A stretch of DNA of 49,333 nt from Crocinitomicaceae bacterium. GTDB taxonomy: Bacteria > Bacteroidota > Bacteroidia > Flavobacteriales_D > Crocinitomicaceae. This document shows positions 26,220 through 34,214 of the stretch, one piece after another; the first letter of the stretch is position 1; the number at the start of each line of letters is the position of its first letter. The stretch spans positions 1 to 49,333 of the forward strand of contig JAURMI010000008.1 of NCBI GenBank assembly GCA_030830785.1, in the 5' to 3' direction. A program made the translations under genes and the position numbers. The notes beneath the pieces were generated by a model. That model ran no database searches, had not been told where the DNA came from, and saw nothing but the letters and a program-made list of their open reading frames with translations.

Positions 26220-27065
26220 ATGTTTAGCCTTGCAAATATTTTGACCTCAATGAATATGCTCTGTGGCATATGTTCAATTATCTTCAGTTTGTCTGGGCGT
26301 ATTGATTGGGCAGTTTACATTTTAGCACTTGCAGCCATGCTCGATTTTGCAGATGGCTTTGTTGCAAGATTAACACAAACCAATAGCAATTTGGGAAAAC
26401 AGCTCGATTCTTTGGCAGACGTAGTTAGTTTTGGTGTTGCTCCTGGCATCCTAATGTTTGTAATGATCATTATCGGAATAGATCAAAGTGGATTAATTAA
26501 AAATTCAGACGGAATTCAAGTTTACAATGGAGAGTATCAAGAATACGTTATGTCACAACTCCTCGATTGGAAAGCGGCCTTATTTTATGGATATAACAAC
26601 GTTTATAACGCCTCCATAAAATTCTTGCCGTTTATTGCCCTCGTCATTCCATTCTTTGCCTTATTTAGGCTCGCTAATTTTAATATTGATGAAAGGCAAA
26701 GTGATCAATTCATTGGTGTTCCTACCCCAATGGCAACCATTTTTTATAGTTTCTTTCCACTTTATTTTTGGTTTGAACAAAGCAATTGGAGTCATCAATC
26801 TTCGTTCATTTATAGTCTTTTCGATTGTTATACGCTTAGTGCAATATGCTTGGGCTTTTCTATTTTAATGATAATTGAACTGCCATTAATGACCTTGAAA
26901 TTTAAAGAGTATTCTTGGAGAAATAATCAATTTCGATATTTACTGCTTATTTTATCGTTGATAAGTATTCCATTTTTTTTAGTTTGGTCCATCCCAATAA
27001 TTGTAATTTTGTATTTAATACTATCCATTATTTCACAATTTCAATTTAAACAACATGAAATTTAA
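26220..27065 (+). CDS. pssA: CDP-diacylglycerol-serine O-phosphatidyltransferase
   Basis: Makes phosphatidylserine, the precursor of phosphatidylethanolamine, in the inner membrane. 281 residues from ATG at 26220 (MFSLANILTSMNMLCG); a GTG at 26187 would add 11 residues that do not fit the family. The CDP-alcohol phosphotransferase motif is complete: LDFADGFVARLT with GKQLDSLADVVSFG following. About eight hydrophobic segments. TTG 26173 and TACTTTTA 26198 form a weak promoter-like pair. It overlaps purS by 11 nt. Confidence 0.93.
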   Translation: MFSLANILTSMNMLCGICSIIFSLSGRIDWAVYILALAAMLDFADGFVARLTQTNSNLGKQLDSLADVVSFGVAPGILMFVMIIIGIDQSGLIKNSDGIQVYNGEYQEYVMSQLLDWKAALFYGYNNVYNASIKFLPFIALVIPFFALFRLANFNIDERQSDQFIGVPTPMATIFYSFFPLYFWFEQSNWSHQSSFIYSLFDCYTLSAICLGFSILMIIELPLMTLKFKEYSWRNNQFRYLLLILSLISIPFFLVWSIPIIVILYLILSIISQFQFKQHEI

Positions 27066-27306
27066 AGCAGAAATCGACGTTATGCCGCTAGATGCTTTGC
27101 TCGATCCGCAAGGTAAAGCAGTTAGTAATTCTATGAAAAACATAGGTTTACCCGAAATCCAAGGCGTGCGAATAGGAAAACACATTCGATTATTTATAGA
27201 AGCAGATAGTAAGGCCGAAGCACAAAAAAAGGTAGAAACGGCATGCAAAGAAATGTTGGCCAATCAAATTATGGAAAGTTTTCATTTCGAGCTTTCAGAA
27301 GCCTAA
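27055..27306 (+). CDS. purS: Phosphoribosylformylglycinamidine synthase subunit PurS
   Basis: 83 residues: MKFKAEIDVMPLDALLDPQGKAV, then IGKHIRLFIEADS and a final CKEMLANQIMESFHFEL, the PurS pattern. Small dimeric subunit that bridges PurL and PurQ and channels ammonia in the fourth step of purine synthesis. It overlaps the end of pssA by 11 nt and is two bases from the next gene. purL and purQ are not in this window. Confidence 0.93.
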   Translation: MKFKAEIDVMPLDALLDPQGKAVSNSMKNIGLPEIQGVRIGKHIRLFIEADSKAEAQKKVETACKEMLANQIMESFHFELSEA

Positions 27307-27308
27307 AC

Positions 27309-28739
27309 ATGTCAAAGGGATTTTACACTTTTAATCCCAATCAAAACGCGTGGAATTCTACGCTCTATGCCCCTACTCCGGATACTTTTCTTAAAAATTG
27401 GGAAGAAAAAATTGCCCGCATTCAGTTTCTATATGCCAATTCAGAATTAGCGCTAAGGGCAACTTTTTTGCGCACTATTGTCAGCGAAATACAGCATAAC
27501 AAGGCAGCAATTGAGGCACTATACATCAATGAAACAGGCCTTTCGAAAGTGCGCTTTGAATCTGAATTTAAGAGGACTACAGATACCATAACACTTTTTG
27601 CCAATCATATTGCTTCCTTTTTAAACCAAAAAAAAACAAACCTAACTGAGGATGGCAAAAAATTTAAAAAAGAGCGCTTTGCAATTGGGCCTGTATTAAT
27701 TTTAGGGTCTTCAAATTTTCCGTTGGCATATTCGACAATTGGTGGAGATACAGTTGCGGCCCTTGCAGCAGGATGTTGCGTAATTATCAAAGCACACCCT
27801 ATGCACGTAGGAACAAGCCTTGCGGTTTACAATTGTATACAGCGTGCTTTGCAAATAAATGAGCTTCCACTTGGAATTGTAAGTCATGTCATTGATAATA
27901 CTTATGAGTGGGCTCAGCGTTTGGCTTCCAATCCGAATATTAAAGCAATAGGATTTACAGGCAGTGAAAAAGGTGGTAGGGCTTTAATGGATTTAGTCGC
28001 AAAGCGTCAAATACCCATCCCAATTTTCGCAGAAATGGGAAGTTTAAATCCAGTAATTATTGATCAAAGTATTGAGCGTCAAAAGCTGGCTGAAATTTCA
28101 GATAAAATTGCGGCATCAATTGTCACAGATTGTGGCCAGTTTTGCACAAAACCAGGGCTATTACTTATATACAAGGAGTACTACGAAGAATTTAAAAAAG
28201 CGCTAATAAATAATTTAATAAAGCACTCATTAAGCCCAATGCTTCACATAGAAATATTTCAAAAATACGAATCCAAAAAACAAGAAATTTTTAATTTAAA
28301 AGGCCTTCAATTTCATCAGCCAAAATCCAAATTACCAGGCATAATTGGTCATTGGTGTATTGCCGAAGCAAGCTTAGAAAATTTGTGCACATACACAAAT
28401 TTATTAGAAGAAGTTTTTGGTCCATTTTCTATCATTTGTCCATTCGAATCTTATCACCAATTGCAAGACGTATTGAATCTCTTAGAAGGTCAGCTTACTA
28501 CTAGTCTTTTTACTAAAAATCAAGAAAAAATTGCACCAGAATTACTTCATTTCGTACAAACGAAAGTAGGTCGCTTTATATTTAATGGTGTTCCAACAGG
28601 TGTAAGCGTAGTTGAAGCAATGCAGCACGGAGGAGGCTATCCTGCAAGCAGTGATTCAAGATTCACCGCCGTTGGCCCTGATAGCATTTTAAGATTCTCT
28701 AAAGAAATTTGTTGGCAGATTCATAATGATGAATACTAA
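27309..28739 (+). CDS. Aldehyde dehydrogenase, alpha-ketoglutarate semialdehyde dehydrogenase-like
   Basis: 476 residues from ATG at 27309, two bases after purS. NAD(P)-dependent ALDH fold: SSNFPLAYSTIGGDTVAAL and KAHPMHVGTS are typical of 2,5-dioxovalerate dehydrogenases, which oxidise 2-oxoglutarate semialdehyde from pentose, glucarate or hydroxyproline breakdown. Catalytic residues are present: N136, E242 (AEMGSLNP), C279 (GQFCTKPG). It is about 45 residues shorter than typical members near 520. No companion dehydratase is nearby, so the pathway is uncertain. Confidence 0.88.
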   Translation: MSKGFYTFNPNQNAWNSTLYAPTPDTFLKNWEEKIARIQFLYANSELALRATFLRTIVSEIQHNKAAIEALYINETGLSKVRFESEFKRTTDTITLFANHIASFLNQKKTNLTEDGKKFKKERFAIGPVLILGSSNFPLAYSTIGGDTVAALAAGCCVIIKAHPMHVGTSLAVYNCIQRALQINELPLGIVSHVIDNTYEWAQRLASNPNIKAIGFTGSEKGGRALMDLVAKRQIPIPIFAEMGSLNPVIIDQSIERQKLAEISDKIAASIVTDCGQFCTKPGLLLIYKEYYEEFKKALINNLIKHSLSPMLHIEIFQKYESKKQEIFNLKGLQFHQPKSKLPGIIGHWCIAEASLENLCTYTNLLEEVFGPFSIICPFESYHQLQDVLNLLEGQLTTSLFTKNQEKIAPELLHFVQTKVGRFIFNGVPTGVSVVEAMQHGGGYPASSDSRFTAVGPDSILRFSKEICWQIHNDEY

Positions 28740-28761
28740 AATCAGCAACAATAATTCTTCG

Positions 28762-28769
28762 TATTTTTG
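28762..28769 (+). promoter_or_regulatory. Possible -7 element before coiled-coil gene
   Basis: TATTTTTG 18 nt before the ATG at 28788. No convincing -33 is seen. It suggests that the coiled-coil protein and the crotonase that follows form their own transcript. Confidence 0.4.
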
Positions 28770-28787
28770 GTATTAAAATAATGCCTT

Positions 28788-29744
28788 ATGGAAACACAAC
28801 AAGCTCCCAATTCAAAATCCAATAGATTTTACTTTGTGTTTATTTTTTTATTGTTGGCAGCAATTGCAGGCTTAACCCTGGCTTGGTCCCGACAGCGATC
28901 CGCACTAAATACATGCAATAATAAAAATACGGCCCTGCTAGCTGATATGGCAGACATGGAAGAAGCGCTATCTGGTTTTTCAGGAACCATGAAAGATGAC
29001 CTAAAGCAAAACTTGAATCAAATGCTAAGAGATTATAATAAACTCATTGAAAAAGATTCTTCAAAAGCGGATAGTTTAAATGCGCAAAAAGCACAAATTA
29101 TGCAATTGTTAAAGAAACTAGAAGGTGCAAACATGACAGCTCGAGAACTTGTTCGGGCTCGAAAAGAAAACGAAACTTTGCGCTCAATTATGCGCAGTTA
29201 TGCTCGAACAATCGATTCATTAAATACGCTCAACATCGACTTAGGCACGCGTTTAGAAGAAACTAATGTCAAATTAACAACCACTACTGAAGAACGCGAT
29301 GATTTCCGCCGTCAGGCAGAGGAATCGCAACAACAAGTTAAGAAGGGCAGTAAATTACAAGCTTACGCTATTGAATCTGAAGCCCTAAAATTGCGGCTCA
29401 ATAATACCACAGATGTTACTGATCGTGCTAAAAATGCTGTTCAGTTTAGAAGTAGCTTTACCCTTTCGGAGAATGTGCTCACAACCAAAGGACGAAAAAT
29501 AATTTATATGCAGATCACAGCACCTTCTGGCAACATTTTACAAGGAAGCAGCAATTTTGTAATGCAAACAGAAAATGGACCAACGGCTTATTCTCAGAAA
29601 AAAGAAGTGGATTATCTAAATCAAGCCTTAGACCTTACCATATATTATGAGCTCAAAGGTGAAACTGCTTCGAAAGGAACTTATAAAGTAAGGATATTCT
29701 GCGAGGGTCAGCTGATTGGAAGTGATAGCTTTACGCTCAAATAA
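28788..29744 (+). CDS. Membrane-anchored coiled-coil protein, conserved Bacteroidota type
   Basis: 318 residues. One N-terminal membrane helix (about 17-34), then a long charged coiled coil (about 50-205, many E/K/R/L heptads). A C-terminal globular beta-rich domain of about 105 residues follows (FRSSFTLSENVLTTKGRK to the end). The orientation should put the coil and domain in the periplasm. Similar proteins occur in Bacteroidota but I know of no assigned function. The crotonase gene starts two bases after its stop, so the two are co-transcribed. Confidence 0.7.
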   Translation: METQQAPNSKSNRFYFVFIFLLLAAIAGLTLAWSRQRSALNTCNNKNTALLADMADMEEALSGFSGTMKDDLKQNLNQMLRDYNKLIEKDSSKADSLNAQKAQIMQLLKKLEGANMTARELVRARKENETLRSIMRSYARTIDSLNTLNIDLGTRLEETNVKLTTTTEERDDFRRQAEESQQQVKKGSKLQAYAIESEALKLRLNNTTDVTDRAKNAVQFRSSFTLSENVLTTKGRKIIYMQITAPSGNILQGSSNFVMQTENGPTAYSQKKEVDYLNQALDLTIYYELKGETASKGTYKVRIFCEGQLIGSDSFTLK

Positions 29745-29746
29745 AC

Positions 29747-30520
29747 ATGGGAAATGAACATCAAAAAGGCTTTGTTTTAGCCGAGATCACTAAGTCGGGC
29801 ATTGGAATAATTACCTTTGGACACCCCATGAGTAATGCCCTACCTGGAGCAATTCTAGAAACACTTGCACAATCCATAAATCAAATTGCCTCTGACCAAA
29901 GATGCAAGGTCATTGTGCTTCAATCGCAAGGAAGTAAAGCATTTTGTGCTGGGGCTAGTTTTGATGAATTAATATCTATTTCTGATTATGAAAGCGGACT
30001 TGAATTCTTTTCGGGATTTGCAAAGGTCATTAATGCATGTAGGAAAGCGCCTAAATTAATTATCGGACGGGTTCAAGGAAAGGCCGTTGGAGGTGGTGTT
30101 GGACTGGCAAGCGCAACCGATTATTGTTTTGCAACACAAAAAGCTCAAATAAAACTTTCGGAATTGGCTGTAGGCATTGGCCCCTTTGTAGTTGGACCTG
30201 CGGTTGAACGAAAAATAGGTAAAAGTGCGATGAGCGAATTGGCCATTGATGCAACCCAATGGCGAAGTGCCCAATGGGCAAAGGAAAAAGGGCTTTTTAA
30301 TGAAGTATACCCCGATGAAATTGAAATGGATGCTGCCATTGAGCGCTTAAGCACCCAACTGGTTTGTTCTAATCCAGAGGCCATTAGTGAACTAAAGAAA
30401 ATCTTTTGGGAAGGAACCGACCATTGGGACGAATTATTGCTCCAAAGGGCTACAATTAGTGGACGTTTGGTGCTAAGTGATTTCACAAAAAATGCCATTT
30501 CTGCATTTAAGACAAAATAA
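29747..30520 (+). CDS. Enoyl-CoA hydratase/isomerase (crotonase) family protein
   Basis: 257 residues. Oxyanion-hole residues are in FCAGASFDEL and GGGVGLASATD. One catalytic Glu is present in KLSELAVGIGPF, while the other position of classical hydratases is Gly (GGGVGLA rather than GGGCELA). That pattern with GPFVVGPAVERKIG is common to a Bacteroidota crotonase group often labelled methylglutaconyl-CoA hydratase-like, which would act in leucine breakdown. Exact substrate not determinable. Acts on acyl-CoA in the cytoplasm. Confidence 0.88.
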   Translation: MGNEHQKGFVLAEITKSGIGIITFGHPMSNALPGAILETLAQSINQIASDQRCKVIVLQSQGSKAFCAGASFDELISISDYESGLEFFSGFAKVINACRKAPKLIIGRVQGKAVGGGVGLASATDYCFATQKAQIKLSELAVGIGPFVVGPAVERKIGKSAMSELAIDATQWRSAQWAKEKGLFNEVYPDEIEMDAAIERLSTQLVCSNPEAISELKKIFWEGTDHWDELLLQRATISGRLVLSDFTKNAISAFKTK

Positions 30521-30543
30521 AGTTATTTTTTTTCTGCATTTGG

Positions 30544-30574
30544 TTTGTATTTAAATACAATAGTTGTATCTTTG
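30544..30574 (+). promoter_or_regulatory. Promoter of rplM-rpsI(-rpsB-tsf)
   Basis: TTTG at 30544-30547, 19-nt spacer, TATCTTTG at 30567-30574. The spacer and both boxes are overlaid by inverted repeats (see the repeat entry), which suggests an operator or a growth-linked control. Confidence 0.87.
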
Positions 30575-30610
30575 CACCCCTAAATTTAGGGAAATTAAGT
30601 TTGTATTTAA
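30545..30610. repeat. Palindrome cluster at rplM promoter and leader
   Basis: Perfect 16-bp palindrome TTGTATTTAAATACAA at 30545-30560. Overlapping inverted repeat ATACAA-TAG-TTGTAT at 30555-30569. Perfect 14-bp palindrome CCCTAAATTTAGGG at 30578-30591, over the expected start of transcription. A direct repeat of TTTGTATTTAA occurs at 30544-30554 and 30600-30610. Four TTGTAT-type half sites in 60 bases is more than expected by chance in AT-rich DNA, though not computed here. Confidence 0.7.
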
Positions 30611-30622
30611 CCGAGAAGAACC

Positions 30623-31078
30623 GTGAACACATTAAGTTACAGAACAATAGCTGGTAACACTGAAACTGCTGATAAAAAGTGGTTTGTTGTAGACGCTGAA
30701 GGCCAAACAGTTGGTCGATTGGCAAGTAAAGTAGCCAAAGTAATCCGTGGAAAACACAAAACATGTTACACGCCTCATGCAGATTGCGGAGACAATGTTA
30801 TTGTCATCAATGCGGAGAAAATTGCCTTTTCAGGTACTAAATTACAAGACAAAGAATACGTAAGATTCTCAGGTTATCCTGGAGGTCAACGTTTCACCCC
30901 GGCTGAGGAGATGCTCAAAAAACATCCAGAGCGTTTAATCGAAAAGGCAATTAAGGGAATGCTTCCAAAAAATGCCTTAGGTCGCAAACTTTATACAAAC
31001 CTTAAAGTGTACAAAGGGGCTTCTCATAATCACGAAGCGCAGCAGCCTCAAACACTAAATCTTGATACTCTCAAATAA
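30623..31078 (+). CDS. rplM: Ribosomal protein uL13
   Basis: 151 residues with a GTG start. Typical [36 protein letters not shown] and [19 protein letters not shown] are present. Assembly-initiating 50S protein. First gene of the rplM-rpsI pair (5 nt apart), under the palindromic promoter region at 30544-30610. Confidence 0.98.
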   Translation: MNTLSYRTIAGNTETADKKWFVVDAEGQTVGRLASKVAKVIRGKHKTCYTPHADCGDNVIVINAEKIAFSGTKLQDKEYVRFSGYPGGQRFTPAEEMLKKHPERLIEKAIKGMLPKNALGRKLYTNLKVYKGASHNHEAQQPQTLNLDTLK

Positions 31079-31083
31079 ATCTT

Positions 31084-31470
31084 ATGGAAGTCATTAATGC
31101 ATTAGGAAGAAGAAAAACCGCGGTAGCCCGTGTGTATTTATCTAAAGGGAAAGGTAAAATCTCTGTTAACAAACGTGAGATGAAAGAATTTTTTCCAATT
31201 GACTTTCTTCAGGCTAAAGTTAATCAACCTTTTGCCCTAACAGGCACTGAAGGACAATACGACGTGAAGGTAAACGTTGTTGGAGGAGGTATCAATGGTC
31301 AGGCTGAAGCAGTGCGTTTGGGTATTTCACGTGCTTTGGTTGAAGTTTCGGCTGATTATAAGCCAATGCTTAAAGAAGAAGGCCTCATGACACGTGATCC
31401 AAGAATGGTTGAACGCAAGAAACCTGGTCAGCCAAAAGCAAGAAAAAAATTCCAGTTCTCCAAGCGTTAA
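31084..31470 (+). CDS. rpsI: Ribosomal protein uS9
   Basis: 128 residues with [15 protein letters not shown] at the start, [19 protein letters not shown] in the middle and the C-terminal [17 protein letters not shown], whose last Arg reaches the P-site tRNA. Five bases after rplM. No terminator follows before rpsB; a 100-nt leader-like gap lies between. Confidence 0.98.
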   Translation: MEVINALGRRKTAVARVYLSKGKGKISVNKREMKEFFPIDFLQAKVNQPFALTGTEGQYDVKVNVVGGGINGQAEAVRLGISRALVEVSADYKPMLKEEGLMTRDPRMVERKKPGQPKARKKFQFSKR

Positions 31471-31484
31471 TCTGCTATCTGGAC

Positions 31485-31530
31485 TGTTTAGCATCCAAAC
31501 AATGGAGCACCTGCCAATCTAGGCCCCTCC
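31485..31530 (+). promoter_or_regulatory. Possible structured rpsB leader RNA
   Basis: The 100-nt gap between rpsI and rpsB can form TGTTT/AAACA (31485-31489 with 31497-31501), and GGAG/CTCC (31504-31507 with 31527-31530) enclosing GCC/GGC (31513-31515 with 31522-31524). It could be an autoregulatory leader for uS2, as known in other phyla, or a processing site. No T run, so it is not a plain terminator. Confidence 0.35.
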
Positions 31531-31570
31531 GTTGTTGGTTTAATTAATTAGGAACGTAAACAAAACAAAT

Positions 31571-32557
31571 ATGTCTAAATTATCTTTTGAAACTTTACTA
31601 GACGCTGGTGTACATTTTGGTCACTTGAAGCGTAAGTGGAATCCAGCAATGGCACCTTACATCTTTGAAGAAAAGAAAGGAATCCATATCATTGATTTAA
31701 ATAAAACTTTACTTCATTTGGATCATGCCTGTGCGGCAATGAAACAAATTGCCAAATCGGGCAAAAAAGTATTATTTGTTGCTACAAAAAAACAAGCAAA
31801 AGAAATTGTTGCTGAGCGCGTAGCTGCCGTTAATATGCCATACGTTACTGAACGCTGGTCAGGTGGAATGCTCACAAATTTTCAAACAACGCGTAAGTCT
31901 ATTCGAAAGATGACACTGATTGATAAAATGAAATCAGATGGCACCTGGGATACCTTAAACAAACGCGAAAAACTTTTTAAAAGTCGTCAACGCGAAAAGC
32001 TTGAAAAAACATTTGGCTCTATCGCAGACATGACTAGACAACCAGCAGCAATCTTCATTGTCGATATTCTCAAAGAACACATTGCGCTTGCAGAAGCACG
32101 CCGTTTGAATATCCCAACTTTTGCTATGGTTGATACGAATTCCAATCCTAAATTGGTTGATTTCCCTATTCCTGCCAATGACGACGCTACCAAGTCAATC
32201 ACATTGATTTTAGATGAGATTTGTGGAGCGATTAGAGAAGGTCTAGAAGATCGAAAAAATTTAAAAGCCAATGATAAAGATGGATCTGATGAGCAAGCTA
32301 CACAAACCCAAGAGCCAGAAGTAGTAGCCATCGAAACTCCTGCTCAAGCAACTGCTGAAGCAAGTGCTGAAGCAAGTGTTGAAGCGCCCGCTGAAGCACC
32401 AGCTGAAGTAAAAACGAAGAAAGCTACAAAACCTAAAGCAGCAGCTAAAGCAAAAGGAACTCCTACAAAGGCGGATAAAAATAAAGAAGCTGAAGTAAAT
32501 ACTGCTGAGGCATCTTCAGAAGAACCGGCCGAAGAGTCAACTCAAACTCCTGAATAA
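31571..32557 (+). CDS. rpsB: Ribosomal protein uS2 with long low-complexity C-terminal tail
   Basis: 328 residues; a usual bacterial uS2 has about 240-260. The core (1-230) is standard, with DAGVHFGHLKRKWNP, ERWSGGMLTNF and VDTNSNPKLVDFPIPANDDA. Residues about 232-328 are Ala/Glu/Lys/Thr-rich: an acidic stretch with AEAS/AEAP repeats, a basic stretch (KTKKATKPKAAAKAKG), then acidic again. The tail is probably disordered. Bacteroidota uS2 often carries extensions, but its role is unknown. rpsB-tsf spacing is 22 nt. Confidence 0.97.
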   Translation: MSKLSFETLLDAGVHFGHLKRKWNPAMAPYIFEEKKGIHIIDLNKTLLHLDHACAAMKQIAKSGKKVLFVATKKQAKEIVAERVAAVNMPYVTERWSGGMLTNFQTTRKSIRKMTLIDKMKSDGTWDTLNKREKLFKSRQREKLEKTFGSIADMTRQPAAIFIVDILKEHIALAEARRLNIPTFAMVDTNSNPKLVDFPIPANDDATKSITLILDEICGAIREGLEDRKNLKANDKDGSDEQATQTQEPEVVAIETPAQATAEASAEASVEAPAEAPAEVKTKKATKPKAAAKAKGTPTKADKNKEAEVNTAEASSEEPAEESTQTPE

Positions 32558-32579
32558 TTCACCCGTAAACTTTTATAAA

Positions 32580-33410
32580 ATGGCTATTACAGCTGCAGAT
32601 GTTAATAAATTGCGCACTCAAACAGGCGCTGGAATGATGGATTGCAAAAACGCATTGGTAGAGGCCAATGGAGATTTCGAAGCGGCCATCGATATTTTAC
32701 GTAAAAAAGGTCAAAAAATCGCGGCCAAACGCGGTGGAAATGACGCAAAAGAAGGCATCGTACTTGCTCAAGCAACAAGCGATGGTAAAACAGGCGTTAT
32801 TCTTACACTAAATTGTGAAACTGACTTTGTTGCCAAAAACGATGGTTATATAGCGTTGGTTCAATCCTTAGTTGATTTGGCACTTACTCACCAACCAACA
32901 ACAGTTGAAGAACTTAAATCATTAGCTTATGATGATCGTTTAAATGTTGAGGATAAAATCACAGAGCAAATTGGCGTAATTGGAGAGAAATTAGATTTAT
33001 CTGCTTACGGTATTGTCAATGCAGCAAGTGTTGTTGCATACAATCACCCAGGTAATCAGCTTGCGACTTTGGTAGGTTTGAATGAAGCCGGAGAAGAAAT
33101 TGCAGAAGCTGGACGTCAAGTAGCGATGCAAGTGGCTGCGATGGCTCCGATTGCCATTAACAAAGATGGTGTAGACGAGCGCACTATAGAACGCGAAATT
33201 GAAATCGGAAAAGAATTGGCTATCCAAGAGGGAAAACCTGCTGAAATGGCTGAAAAAATTGCGATGGGTCGATTGAATAAATTTTTTCAAGAAAATACCT
33301 TGCTAAGTCAAGCATTTATTCGAGATAATAAAGTAACAGTTGATCAATTCTTAAATAGCACGACTAAAGGTCTTACTGTTATTGATTTCAAAAGATTTTC
33401 TTTAAGTTAA
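32580..33410 (+). CDS. tsf: Translation elongation factor Ts
   Basis: 276 residues. N-terminal UBA-like domain ITAADVNKLRTQTGAGMMDCK, then the core with LNCETDFVAKNDGY (the TDFVA motif that contacts EF-Tu). Exchanges GDP for GTP on EF-Tu. Co-transcribed with rpsB and closed by a terminator at 33430-33460. Confidence 0.98.
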   Translation: MAITAADVNKLRTQTGAGMMDCKNALVEANGDFEAAIDILRKKGQKIAAKRGGNDAKEGIVLAQATSDGKTGVILTLNCETDFVAKNDGYIALVQSLVDLALTHQPTTVEELKSLAYDDRLNVEDKITEQIGVIGEKLDLSAYGIVNAASVVAYNHPGNQLATLVGLNEAGEEIAEAGRQVAMQVAAMAPIAINKDGVDERTIEREIEIGKELAIQEGKPAEMAEKIAMGRLNKFFQENTLLSQAFIRDNKVTVDQFLNSTTKGLTVIDFKRFSLS

Positions 33411-33429
33411 TTTGAATCTAGAATATTAA

Positions 33430-33460
33430 AAGAGCTATCGAAATCGGTAGCTTTTTTTTT
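33430..33460 (+). terminator. Intrinsic terminator after tsf
   Basis: Eleven-base stem (33430-33440 with 33445-33455, two G-T pairs), loop AAAT, and T run to 33460. It separates the rpsB-tsf transcript from pyrH-frr. Confidence 0.92.
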
Positions 33461-33490
33461 ACCCAAAAGCCAAATCAAACTGAATCATAG

Positions 33491-33498
33491 TATATTTG
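33491..33498 (+). promoter_or_regulatory. -7 element of pyrH-frr
   Basis: TATATTTG eight bases before the ATG at 33507. No clear -33. The leader would be two to four bases. Confidence 0.55.
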
Positions 33499-33506
33499 TT
33501 ACGCAT

Positions 33507-34214
33507 ATGAAGTACAAACGAATCCTTTTGAAACTCTCTGGAGAATCTCTCATGGGAGACAAACAATTTGGAATTGACAATGAGCGCATTAGTGCTTATG
33601 CAATTCAAATCAAAGAGCTTCACCTAGCTGGCATTGAAATTGCGATTGTAATCGGTGGAGGAAATATCTTTAGAGGAGTCCAAGCAGAACAAGGTGGCAT
33701 GGACAGAACACACGGCGACTATATGGGAATGCTTGCCACCATGATAAATTCAATGGCATTGCAAGCAGCATTAGAAGCAGCAGGCGTGCATACACGATTG
33801 CAATCGGCCATAGAAATGAAAGAAATTGCCGAGCCTTTTGTACGCAGAAGAGCTGTCAGACATCTTGAAAAAGGCCGTGTGGTAATTTTTGGTGCTGGCA
33901 CTGGCAATCCATTTTTTACAACAGATTCTGCCGCGTCATTAAGAGCAATTGAGATTAATGCTGATGTTATTTTAAAAGGGACACGTGTGGATGGTATCTA
34001 TTCAGCTGACCCACTTAAGGATTCCACTGCAACCAAATTTGATAGAATTTCATTTGACGAAGTATATGCCAAAGGTCTTAATGTGATGGATATGACTGCA
34101 TTTACCTTATGTAAAGAAAATAATTTACCGATCATTGTTTTTGACATGGATACACAAGGAAACTTGCGTAGAATTATGGACGGGGCTAATGTTGGTACCT
34201 TAGTTAGTGCATGA
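33507..34214 (+). CDS. pyrH: UMP kinase
   Basis: ATP-dependent phosphorylation of UMP to UDP. 235 residues with [39 protein letters not shown] and [16 protein letters not shown], all characteristic of the bacterial hexameric enzyme. Begins a new transcript after the tsf terminator; its stop overlaps the frr start by four bases (ATGA). Confidence 0.98.
   Translation: MKYKRILLKLSGESLMGDKQFGIDNERISAYAIQIKELHLAGIEIAIVIGGGNIFRGVQAEQGGMDRTHGDYMGMLATMINSMALQAALEAAGVHTRLQSAIEMKEIAEPFVRRRAVRHLEKGRVVIFGAGTGNPFFTTDSAASLRAIEINADVILKGTRVDGIYSADPLKDSTATKFDRISFDEVYAKGLNVMDMTAFTLCKENNLPIIVFDMDTQGNLRRIMDGANVGTLVSA

Noticed and set aside
30145..30498. 117-residue frame antisense to the crotonase gene
   Set aside because: Antisense to a complete enzyme with intact motifs.
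31987..32331. 114-residue frame antisense to rpsB
   Set aside because: Mirror of the Ala/Glu-rich coding sequence; no start context and no homology pattern.
32340..32410. GCTGAAGC repeats as a possible CRISPR or minisatellite array
   Set aside because: In frame within the Ala/Glu tail of uS2, short and without spacer structure; explained as protein repeats.
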